A stretch of DNA of 64,000 nt from Pseudo-nitzschia pungens (lineage: Eukaryota; Bacillariophyta; Bacillariophyceae; Bacillariales; Bacillariaceae). Below, one piece after another: positions 22,140 to 32,335 of the stretch. Under the pieces are notes generated by a model, which did not search any database, was not told the origin of the DNA, and was given only the letters and a program-made list of their open reading frames with translations. The position numbers were made by a program, and so were the translations under genes. Positions within the stretch are counted from its first letter, which is position 1. Each line of letters opens with the position of its first letter. The stretch lies in the NCBI GenBank assembly GCA_037355855.1, contig CM074758.1:5615001-5679000 (forward strand), in the 5' to 3' direction.

Positions 22140-24862
22140 TTACTCTATCGGGATCGTTCGAATGACGGTCAGTTTCCGAGACGGGTTGGCCCCCTTCCGG
22201 CTGATCATTTTCGAAACCTTGATGGCCGTCATGGATCGAACGTCCTCGTCGTCCACCGCCACCAGCTTGTCCCCAACAATGATTCGGTCGGCAATGACGG
22301 AGGTGTCCTTGACGGCGTGCACCACCGGAGCCCCGTCGTCGGGAGTATCAATGACGACGCCCAGCTTGCCCGGCGGAGCGAAAATGTGTATGATTTCTTC
22401 CCTGCCGCCCGCCGTGGTGGGATCATCGTATCGAGCGTTGTAGGACTCGTCGTCGGTGCTGGCCCCCAAGATGTCGGTGCTGGCTCCCAGGACTCCGAGG
22501 GCGGCACCCGTGGCCGCCGAGTTGTTGGGAAAGGAACTGATCTGCGTGTTGGATCCAAGGGTGCCACCCGCGGAGGAAACCGACGTGTCGCCGGCTCCTC
22601 CGTAGGCCTTGGAGTAATCGTAGTCCATGGTTGCGACACTGATCACAATCACAATCACAATCACAATCACAACAAACAATCACAATCACAACAAAACAAA
22701 ACGAACATTGTTTTTGGTGAGTGAAAAAAGTCGGTGAGCAAATATGAATATGCGGAATGCGAACGATTCCGTGGAAAGTAAAGAAACACGAGAAAGAGAT
22801 ATCGAACCAGCCAACAGCACGAGGGAACCACCGACTCCAGGACGACCTCGCAGTCATGCACAAATTCGCAATCTATTTTTCATGCATTCCTCCATGCAGG
22901 CATGCAGAACCATTCCATTCCATTCCAATTCAATCCAATCAACAGCGCAGCCGACCATCGCACCACACCAAACAAAACCGCAGCCGTTCGCAACGTCACG
23001 CACCTCTGGTCTCCGTAGGTGGGAGGTCCGTTGGGACCCGCCAGCGTGCTAATGTCGTCGTCCCGGACGTCGACCTGCAGCGGCGGTTGCTCGTCGCTGC
23101 TCTTGCCGTCGTCTCCTCCGTTTTCGCTTCCTCCCCCGCTCCGGCAATAAATTCCAAACAAGACGCAGAGAATCAAGAGTCCCGTCGCCCCGCAGGCGAT
23201 CCCGATGATGGCATTCTTGGACAGGGCCGGACCGTCCGGGTCGCCGTTGCTGCCGCCGTTGGTGTCACCGCCGCCGCCGCCGACGGGAGCCTGCGTGGGG
23301 GGCGCGTTCGGCGACACCTTGATGTCCGAGACGCCCACGACGTCCGCCAGGACTTCGTTGGGCGACGTTTTCAGCAGGGCAACGTAGGCGTTTCGGTCCT
23401 CCTCGGTGGCAAAGGGAGCCGTCGCCAAAAACTCGGCGGTGTACAAGCCCTCGTCGACCGTGTCGTATTCGATGGTCTGGGTGTATTCGACAATGAGTCC
23501 GTTGGGGGCGGGTTCCTCAGCCAAATCCTCCTCGCCATCCTCCTCTTCTTCCTGGAGGCGTCGGTCGTCCCATCGCGATCGCAATCGCAGGTGGCGCTTT
23601 CGTCGTCCCACCGTGATCGGGCTGACGCCCGTCACCGTGAAGGTAGTGGCGTAAAAAGACACCTTGTCCTTGAGATCGTTAAAGACGTAGGACTTGCTGA
23701 AGGATCCGGTGAGCTCCTCCCAATCTCCGCGGGACGATCCCGGGAGTTCCGTGATTCCGGCCATGGCCATTCTCAGTCCCTCGAGGGTGGTAGAGACCTG
23801 CCGCTCTTCTCCCGGTTTCTCCTCCGGTTCCTCCGGCGAAACGGTGGGCGTCGCCTCTTCCTCCTTGACGGTCGGTGCGGCGGTGGGAGTCGTGGTGGGC
23901 GCGTTGGTCGGCGACGCTGTCGGCGATGCTGTCGGTCCGGCTGTGGGCGCTCCGGTCGGAGCGCCCGTGGCGAACGCCGACGGAGACGCCGACGGAGCCA
24001 TAGTGGGAGACTTCGTCGGAGACCCCGTCGGAGAACCGCTCGCCTTGGCCGTCGGCTGCGCCGTGGGACCGGTCGAGGGTTCGGCCGTCGCCGTCGCGGT
24101 GGGTGAGTCGCTGTGCGCCACCGTCGGAGCGGCGGTCGGAACACTGCTGGGATCGTTCGTCGGACCCGCCGTGGGATCGGCCGTCGGGACTCCCGTCGGT
24201 CCCCCGGAAGGCGTTCCCGTCGGGGTCGAGGATGCGGTTCGGGTCGGGGCGGCCGTCGGGGACGCGGTGGGGGTCTTTGTGGGAGATTCCGACGGCGATC
24301 CGGTGGTGGGCGCTTCCGAGGGGCTGCCCGTGGGGCTGGGGGTGGGCGCCCTCGTCGTCGGAGCCGACGACGGGGCTCCGGTGGGATCCTGCGAGGGCGT
24401 TGCGGTGGGAGACCCCGAGGGGGATTGCGTGGGGCTCGCCGACGGGGCCTCCGTGACGGTGACCGCGAAGCGCATGCCCCACTCGCAGAGCTGGGCGATG
24501 TTGTCGGAGAAAAAGACCGAGGGCAGATCCAGATCCGATCTGGCAAAGGTGTATTCGACCGGGCTGGAAGCCCCCAGCAGAATGCTCCCGCTGTCGTCGC
24601 AGTTTCCGGTCGGGTTGATGTAGACGGTGTGGTTCTCGTCGTCGGGCCAGACAAAGATGATGGTGTCGTCGATGACGGCGTTCAGGTCCGGGTAGGGAGA
24701 ATTGGGAGCCCGGAGCTGCCAGGGGTCGATGAAGATTTCCTCGGCGAAGGCGGAGGAAACCGTGCCGAGCACCAGGGCCGTCCACAGTCCGAGGGCGACG
24801 AACGATTTTGTTGTGGCGCTGCTCGTGGTTGTCGTTTTCGTTTGTTTCATTGCCATTGACAT
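22140..24862 (-). CDS. secreted cupredoxin-like / PSxP-stalk / TM / PDZ protein
   Basis: A 785-aa type I membrane protein in two exons: 24862-23004 and 22638-22140. The intron (22639-23003, GTGCGT donor, GATCAG acceptor after a TGATTG-rich tract) splits a Ser codon in frame. Order: signal peptide (1-~40); phytocyanin-like cupredoxin (~42-140); long PSxSPT/PTxSP stalk (~145-360); an acidic extracellular module; transmembrane helix (~550-574); cytoplasmic tail with a C-terminal PDZ domain (~700-780, carboxylate loop near PPGKLGVVI). The usual copper-ligand Cys and second His appear replaced by Ser and Leu, so metal binding is doubtful. PSxP stalks are typical of diatom wall-associated proteins. 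A surface receptor or adhesion role with PDZ scaffolding inside the cell is inference. Confidence 0.85.
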
Positions 24863-26076
24863 TGTCGCGTGGATGGATGGATGGATGGATGGATGGATTT
24901 CCAAAGCTGTTAGTAGTGCTGCTAGTACGAAGTGTGTCGGTAGGTACACGTATCCGTGTTGATGAGCTAGCTGTAGCTGTCGCTGTCGCTGCCTTTGGGA
25001 ACAGCAAACAGAAAGGTTTGGCTCTTCGACTGATTCAATCAATCAAACACTCAAAGACTGAATCGAATCAATGGAGCAAGTCCCAGATCGAAAAGTCCCG
25101 TTGGTGCGTTATGTTGGTGAATACTCTAGAGGTCTCTCTCAAGAACCAAACGAAACAGAGCAGCAGTAAGCAGTCAGTAACTGTACTTCTACCAATATGT
25201 ATCTGTTTCTATTTCTGTATCAGTAGGTATCTGTATCAGTATGTGCAGTAATCTTACCTCGTAACTTACCGTATCGGTTGTCCTTATTAGAAGATGAAGA
25301 TGAAACAATATCTCACAAAAACAAACCAAACCAATTTACAGTAAGTTACTAGTAATAATACTTCGTAGTACGAGTACTAACACGTTCGTAGTCAGGAGCC
25401 CACTCCGTTTGAAATCCTTTTTGAAAAAATGATAGTGATAACCCTCGTCACGTATGATACCAATGGAATGTTTTTACTTAGAGCGCAAACAGTCGGCAGG
25501 CGCAAAAACCAACGATGGATCAAAGGTCGTTGAAAAATCTATCGAACCATAAGCTTACCCGTAACAGCATACGACTGACGGGTATAGGCCGTTAAATTCA
25601 ATAACAAAGAATAACCGTACTATCACCATCGCTTTCCTAACCGAGGAGTATGTGGTAAACCTTTTAGATATGCGAGCGTGCCGGCTGGCCAGAGATAGTA
25701 TTAGCCACGACTCGAACTTTTCAGTCCCACGGAATCATGAGTGGTGGTTGGTTGGTTGGTGGTGTTGGAAGCAAGAATCAAAAAAAATACGGTAATCAAC
25801 AAAATCACCCCGTGGCCGCCCGCTCCGTTTCTTTCACGAGTCGTACTCGTAAGATAAGGTATTACTCGTACCTTACTCGTACTAGTATTGACCGTCGCTT
25901 TTGATTTTGATGAGATGATGATCAGAACGAACAACGAACCATCATCCCGTGACTAGACGCAACTCGTGTTGGACAAGAGAGAGAGAGTGTGTGTGTGTGA
26001 CTACCGTACGCAGTCGACAACGCTAGTAGACTTGCTTGCACCTCGGCACCGAAATCGAATCCATCGAAACCATTCC
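24863..26076. promoter_or_regulatory. shared upstream region of two divergent genes
   Basis: About 1.2 kb between the PDZ receptor-like gene and the rhodanese gene. A GGAT tetranucleotide run lies just upstream of the former (24871-24898), GTATCTGT repeats near 25200-25235, and GTACTCGTA-type motifs near 25370 and 25850-25885. No TATA box is convincing. Confidence 0.4.
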
Positions 26077-28326
26077 ATGACTGCGATGGCCGGGGCCAAA
26101 ATTGTGGAGGAAGCGGCGCTCGCTTCTTCCCGCAACAAGGTCGACAACGACGACGATCGCTGCGAGGAATCCGAAACCAAACCCCGAACGATCGGTTCCA
26201 GCCACGAGGATGTCGGCGACAAAAACAAAAGCAACGAGAGCGACAACGATATCGACAACGATATCGACAACGACAACGACAACGACAACGAGATCGATCG
26301 ATACCGAATAGCGCTGTATTATATCTACATCGAGCTGACGCCGTCGCAGGTCCGAGCGCACATCGAAGAGCAGAGATCCTTTTGCCGGGAACACGGGCTC
26401 GGGGGCAGAATCCGCGTCTCGACCGAGGGAGTCAACGGGGTTCTCAGCGGAAGGCACGACGCGCTGAGAGCGTACGAAAGTGCCATGTCCGAGGCACTGG
26501 GACGCATGGGCATTGCCGGCAGCAAATGCGAAAGCGAAAGCTTCAACGAACGCGGAAACGAAAACTGCTCCCCGAGGGATGGACCAAAAACGACAAAAAT
26601 GAAAACGACAACGACAACGGCAACGGCAACGACAACGACAGCAATCGACGCTTTGGACACCAACGAACCACCACCCATGATCGACGAATGCGATGGGGAA
26701 ATGCCTGCGGATGCTTCTGATGCTGAAGCTGATGCTGCTGTCGACATGGACGTCAAGTACTGCTTGTTGCGCAAGGACCTGCCGCTCCGAGCGCAACTCT
26801 TTGATCGCCTAATGGTGAAGGAAACCAAGAAGGTTATTGGTCTGTTCGACGATTCGCTCTGCGGACAACACCCAGAACCACAAAAGCGGCGCTCCAAAGC
26901 GGAACGCTATCGCAGGAGACGAGAACGCAAGAGGGCGGAGCAGGAAGCCCGACGAAAGACGACCGAACCCACGGAGTTGGACTCAACCGATAAGCCCGCG
27001 ACGAGGTCGAGGTCGGGTTTGGGTTCGTCGGAATCTCCGGCATTGCCTCGCAAGGAAGCAAACGCCGGTGGTGACCACGATTCGCTTGGAGAGCAGCAAT
27101 GGCAGCATCGGCATGAGCAACAGCAGCGAGGGGATGACGCTGCTCCACCGCATCAGCAGCAACAGCAACAGCAACAGAAAGAGCAACATCAACAGCCACA
27201 ACTAAAACCCCTCGACCTGGCCGCCCTCCGTCGCACCGTCATGGAGGAACCCCTCGATCCGGAAGGGGGGCACTTGTCGCCCTTCGAATGGAACGAGAAA
27301 CTCGATGCCCTGGCATTGTCGTCGTCTTCCGACAACGACAACGTCAACGTCAACGTCAACAGCAAGAAACAATCCGCACTCTTGCTGGACGTTCGAAACG
27401 TCTACGAGATGAAGGTGGGACACTTTGCCCACCATTCGGCACCGACGCTCCTGACCAACACGCGAAAGTATTCCGACCTGCCGCGGATGCTGGCCGAAAA
27501 CAAGGACATACGGGAAAAGGACCAGATCTTCATGTATTGCACCGGGGGCGTGCGCTGCGAGCGGGTGAGCATGCTGGTCCGCGAGCTCTATCCCGACAAG
27601 CAGGTCTTTCAGCTAAAGGGGGGCATCCAGCGGTATCTCGAAACCTGCGCGGAACAGCAGCAGCAACAAAAGCAACAACAACAAAAGCAGCAAGAAAAGA
27701 ACCAGCAGCGATCGAACAATCCGGGTGGCAGCGATTCCGATGCTGCTGCAAAAGCCAACCCTGGCTACTTTGTTGGGAAGAATTTTGTAAGATTGCCACA
27801 GTGCAGTACACGTATGGTACCGTCTGCCATTATTGTTTTGGTTTCGTGTTGATTCCGGACGACACACCTTGTTTTGCTTGCAATATCAAACAGTAGTAAT
27901 TGCTGTATGTTTGTTTCCAATTGCTCACCAAAATACTCCATTCTCTCTCGGACCCAACCTCGAAACCCGCAGGTGTTTGATCCGCGAAGGACGGATCCCA
28001 TCCACTTTGGGGAGACGGTTGGTCGTTGCATGGTGTGCGCAAAACCCCACGACGATTACGACAATGGTCACGCTCCGAGCGAAAACAGGGAGGCCCGATG
28101 CAACAACTGCCGAATGCTGGTTCTGATCTGCAACGAGTGCCGGCCAAAGTACAGGTGCCACGGAGAAGGAAGAAACGACAACGACAACGGAGAAACGATA
28201 CCAGCCGATCCAAAGGGAAGCAGCTGCGGTTCTTCTCGACCACTCCTGTATTGCAACCTAGACAAATGCACCCACGAAGGATCTTTCCCGGAACCGGAGC
28301 TTCGGACGTTCGCAAAAAAATCATAA
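26077..28326 (+). CDS. TSTD2: rhodanese-domain protein, TSTD2/TrhO family
   Basis: Two exons, 26077-27786 and 27973-28326, joined in frame across a 186-bp GTAAG...GCAG intron; 687 aa. Residues ~75-140 match the N-terminal TrhO/YceA-type domain (GRIRVSTEGVNGVLSG). A rhodanese domain follows with catalytic loop CTGGVRCE, Cys ~488, then GGIQRYLE. The second exon gives the Cys-rich rhodanese C-terminal module. Bacterial TrhO hydroxylates tRNA wobble uridine; eukaryotic TSTD2 is its homologue, so a tRNA-modification role is inferred. Long insertions are unusual: an Asp/Asn run before the first domain, a basic R/E-rich linker, and poly-Gln tracts (~365-380 and ~522-540). ATG 26077 was chosen because the upstream in-frame extension starts only at GTG. 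Confidence 0.85.
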
Positions 28327-30389
28327 TGATGCCGTCGATCCTGCTCACTCTGGAATTCACGGTCTATGACGGTGCCATCAATACTGCTCCCTATCACTCG
28401 TAGTTGGCCATGACTCTGCTTAGATGGCACAAACACACAGAAATAAAGGCATACACAAACACAACATAATACATGGTGTAATAAATAGAATACCGATTCC
28501 ATGCCGAGCAAAACTACGGAACGGAATCAAAAATTAAGAAGTTGTCTTTCGATATTAACTTCCTCTGATGGGGAAAACAGCATCTGCATCATGCTACATT
28601 TCATAACGTTTTCCGCGAAAATTTCAGACTTCCGCATACACGTTTTTCGTATTGGAGATGGAAGGGAAGGAAAGGGAGAGCTGTGCTCATCCCGGTTGAT
28701 CGTTATGGCTCGATTGAGGACATTGTACTAATATTATTGTGTTGCTTGTTTGCTAAGAACCCTGTTGGCACCGCCCGTCAAAAAAGTTTTGACCCCATGT
28801 TTCCATAGGGTTGTTGTCCTATCACAATATTTCTTATCTACTACGAAGTGCTACGTTTGTCAGTTATGACAGATGCCGACACCAGACCTTTGCCCTCTAA
28901 CATTATTACTTCTTTGTATTATTATTATTATTACTGTGCTGTTGTTGTGATAGTTTTTATCCTTAATTCTGGTGATGTTCCATTAGGGTTCTGGTGGAAA
29001 TACAGTAGTCGAATACTTCGACTAAGAACTTCGAAAAGGCCATTCCCATCTCAATTTAGGCCAAAAAATGGATTTTGCACGCAAAATCGAGATGTTCAGC
29101 AGTCATCATTTTTTGGGTTCACCTGTCAGCTCACGCTTTCAATCAAAATCAAAAGCCATCATAGTGAGAATGGGGAACACCCGCAGTGCGAGTAAGTATT
29201 ATCTTTCTCGTTTGTCATCCAAAACGCTAGACATCATGTGCCTGTACAGTACTGGTACCAGCACAAGTACGTCACTACAATTACGACTGTCCCTCTCGTC
29301 GAGAAACACCAGAAATCATTGCTTCCCTCTCCCATAAAATCCGCAGCGATCAATTCCCAAGATCATAGATAACAATTCGCAAGCATGTCGATATTCGGAC
29401 CCGGATTCAGGGACAAGAACACAACAAATTTCCGATAAAAACCGAGAACGTTAGAGGCGTGAACATAGGTGATTTGATAGATTGCGGACATGTTTCATCG
29501 AGTCTACGTTGGACGTTTAGCATTTTCGAGATGTCTGCATTTTGCAAGTGAACGGAAGCCAAAACTGCTGTGCATTCGCTGAAAGGGGAACAAGGACGTC
29601 GTTTGGTACAGATTATTTTGGTACATTCGAAATATATGTGCCAAAGAACAGTTGGGCGGCAAGTGAAACAAGAGCTGTTCAAAGAATACTTCCTTCCCAT
29701 AACCTCAAACGAAAGGACTCGCAACCGATGTCGAGATGATTGATTCGAGGTTTTTCAAAACCGGTTGTTGAGCCTGGGAACGAGCAACGTGTGAATGCCG
29801 AATGTCGACCGCTTTTGAATTTTAGGGGAAGACTTATTTCTGGGGGATATGAATCGCGGTGAATCCAATTACTTCGCCTTTTTTACGGTAACCTTAACCT
29901 TACCGGTTAAGTCGCACGAACATGCGAGTGAAATCCAACAACCCAACACACAGAATCACAGATGGTTAGAGAACGGTTCTACCTTTTTCACTTCAGCACG
30001 GCTAAGCATCTGGTACCAGGTTACATTCATCCCTCTCTTACGTAACTTTCGGTCTAACTGCGACGTAATTAACCTTACCGGTACTGGTTTCCTTCGTTTT
30101 ATTTTTTGTATCATCACACGGGTGCTGTCCGAATGTTGTACCGGGCTTACTTGTACTACATCAAGGAGAGGAATCTACGGTACGCACATACGTTTACCGC
30201 AACAACATAACAACATGTGACAAGGCGATGGAATGCATTCTGCGACGCACCAGGTACCTTACCGTATTATTTCGTAGTCTTAGCCCTACGCATAACGAGC
30301 AGTGATACCGAAAACAAAACGATCAATCATATCCAAACTCAAAACAAAGCAAAGATCGCACCGCACCGACTTTCTATGAAATAGACAAA
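28327..30389. other. 2-kb intergenic region, no gene seen
   Basis: Several short open frames on both strands lack recognisable sequence. An ATT run lies at 28918-28935, and ACGGTAACCTTAACCTTACC near 29886 resembles intergenic motifs elsewhere in the window. Confidence 0.5.
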
Positions 30390-32078
30390 ATGACTACATG
30401 TTCGGACTTATTTTTCCCGTTGGTGGCAACCTCGGCAGCTTCCGTTGTGGCTGGACTTGTACTTTTGCAAACGGACAGGGTGTCGCGCAAGATTCTGGGC
30501 CCCGCTGAACTGAACTCAAAACGACGAGCAGAGTACAAATACAGTTGGAAAAAAGCGGTTGATAAGACAAAGTTGCTGATGAGCTACAGCTTGGCAGGTG
30601 GCCAAATGGCATACAATGACGACCCAGAAATAGTAATGAAGAATACGGAATATATATCGAAAGAGGAAGAGATGAATACCTTTATTACGAAAATCGTTGA
30701 CAAGAAGGACACAGAATCTAGATTTTATCCCCTTAAAATTGACAAGGATCCACATGATCCCCTGGAAGAATTCTACTTGTTTGTGGTTCGAGAGCAAGGT
30801 GATACAAAGACATTATATCAACTTCCGTTGGTCAAGTTTGGTATGAAACTCGCACAAGCTTTTGAAAACCAACTGACCACAACAGCGCTCTGCTTCGTAG
30901 CGGATGCCAGTTCTGGAGAAGCGATAAATTTATTGGAATCGTTGGTAAAAGAATCAAAGTCTGGAGTGGCCGTAGTGTCGGAACCTTTCTGGATGATTCA
31001 AATAGCACAGTTGGCAGAGGCTTCCCTCGTGGCATCGTCGAAAATCAAAAAACTTATCTTTGCTCTGTGCCGTCTCAATGCCTGGAGTGTTCGACAACAG
31101 GTAGGCGACGCCAAAACTGTAATGTTTACTCTACCAGGACAAGCTCTCGTCGCCACCCTCTTGCCATTGATCCAGAGTGCCTTCCCTGAAGACCGTCACG
31201 TCTTTGCATATGACGGCTGCGTTGCATCTGTAAAAAGAGGTATTTACGCCGAACGTATGTATGCCCGAAGCAGACTCATTCCAAACCTAAGTTCAATTAT
31301 TGGAGGCATGGGTAATGATCCCGTGCGAATAACCATACCACTGCCATCAGATTCTCCGCTGAGCCACGACGCTACGCTCGGTGGAAGGGGGGGTGCTATG
31401 GAACGATCTTTAGCGCAAGTACCTTTGAAACAGGCACGAGTTCTGGAGGCATGGCTTAGCAGTGTCGACGCATACTTCAAACTGAAAAACGAAGAGGCAA
31501 CCAATGGGTATGTGCCATACTGTTTCAAGTTGGGCTTCCTGTCTTGTCCAGTGGGAGATTTCGAATACGGAACGGACTCCTACTGGTCGTTGAATTCTTT
31601 CCTGCAATACGTAACAGGTTGCCAAGGACGTCCCGTTTCGGAAGGAGTGATTGACGCTGCCAGAGAATGGATGAAAGATTACAACACAAACCTTGCAAAT
31701 GTACAGGCAAAGATCGAGAAGTCGGCTGTCCTGTCCGAACATGACAAAAAGATGATCGAAAATTGCTGTTTTCAGCACAAACAGATTTTGATCGGAAACA
31801 AAACGCTGCAAGACACAGTGTTGCCCAAAGAACACTGGACAATGAAGCAGGCGTCTCGCAACGGGTGCTCTTGCTGTGGCCCGGATCCTTATGATCAAAT
31901 GGAAGAAGAAGAGGAGGAAGAGACAAAAGAATCCAAAATGGATGGTGCAATGACGGGCAATTTCGGTATAGGAAATCTCAGCACAACGAATGGTATGAGT
32001 TCAGGATCATCCAAAAAAACTGGTTACGTTGATGCGACTCAGGTGTTTGCTTTTGACCCGACTCGTTTTTCGATGTGA
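30390..32078 (+). CDS. 562-aa protein, unknown function, N-terminal membrane anchor
   Basis: Intact ATG frame without introns. A hydrophobic segment at residues ~8-28 suggests a membrane or signal anchor. The body (~30-470) looks globular. The stretch around residues 220-280 (LCRLNAWSV, then TVMFTLPGQALVATLLPL, then AFPEDRHVFAYDG) faintly recalls the alternating strand/helix pattern of sulfotransferase-like P-loop folds, but no canonical P-loop is visible. The C-terminus has NGCSCCGPDPYD, an acidic Glu run and a disordered Gly/Ser tail. Convergent with the E1 gene, 257 bp apart. I do not assign a function. Confidence 0.8.
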   Translation: MTTCSDLFFPLVATSAASVVAGLVLLQTDRVSRKILGPAELNSKRRAEYKYSWKKAVDKTKLLMSYSLAGGQMAYNDDPEIVMKNTEYISKEEEMNTFITKIVDKKDTESRFYPLKIDKDPHDPLEEFYLFVVREQGDTKTLYQLPLVKFGMKLAQAFENQLTTTALCFVADASSGEAINLLESLVKESKSGVAVVSEPFWMIQIAQLAEASLVASSKIKKLIFALCRLNAWSVRQQVGDAKTVMFTLPGQALVATLLPLIQSAFPEDRHVFAYDGCVASVKRGIYAERMYARSRLIPNLSSIIGGMGNDPVRITIPLPSDSPLSHDATLGGRGGAMERSLAQVPLKQARVLEAWLSSVDAYFKLKNEEATNGYVPYCFKLGFLSCPVGDFEYGTDSYWSLNSFLQYVTGCQGRPVSEGVIDAAREWMKDYNTNLANVQAKIEKSAVLSEHDKKMIENCCFQHKQILIGNKTLQDTVLPKEHWTMKQASRNGCSCCGPDPYDQMEEEEEEETKESKMDGAMTGNFGIGNLSTTNGMSSGSSKKTGYVDATQVFAFDPTRFSM

Positions 32079-32335
32079 AAGGCTTGTTGCTTTCGTGTTG
32101 ACGGTTGCTTTGCTGATGTCAGATTTTGAAAAGTCAGAAAAGTGAAAAAAAGTTCTCTTGGTTCTGCCCGAGAGATTACGAGATAAAAAGTCTTAAAGAA
32201 ATGACGAAGATAAAAGATCCACTGCTATCTACCAAACTAATGCGAAGTAGTAAAACAATATCTTGGCCTAAAGTAGAAAACTATCGGAGTTGTGACAATT
32301 TGAATGAATCCCTATTTGAACAATGTTCAAGAAAT

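Noticed and set aside
23679..25007. Long open frames in other frames of the PDZ receptor-like gene, such as the Arg/Gly-rich and Gly/Val-rich ones
   Set aside because: They are shadows caused by the G+C-rich PSxP repeat; only the frame with signal peptide, cupredoxin, membrane span and exact splice to the PDZ exon makes sense.
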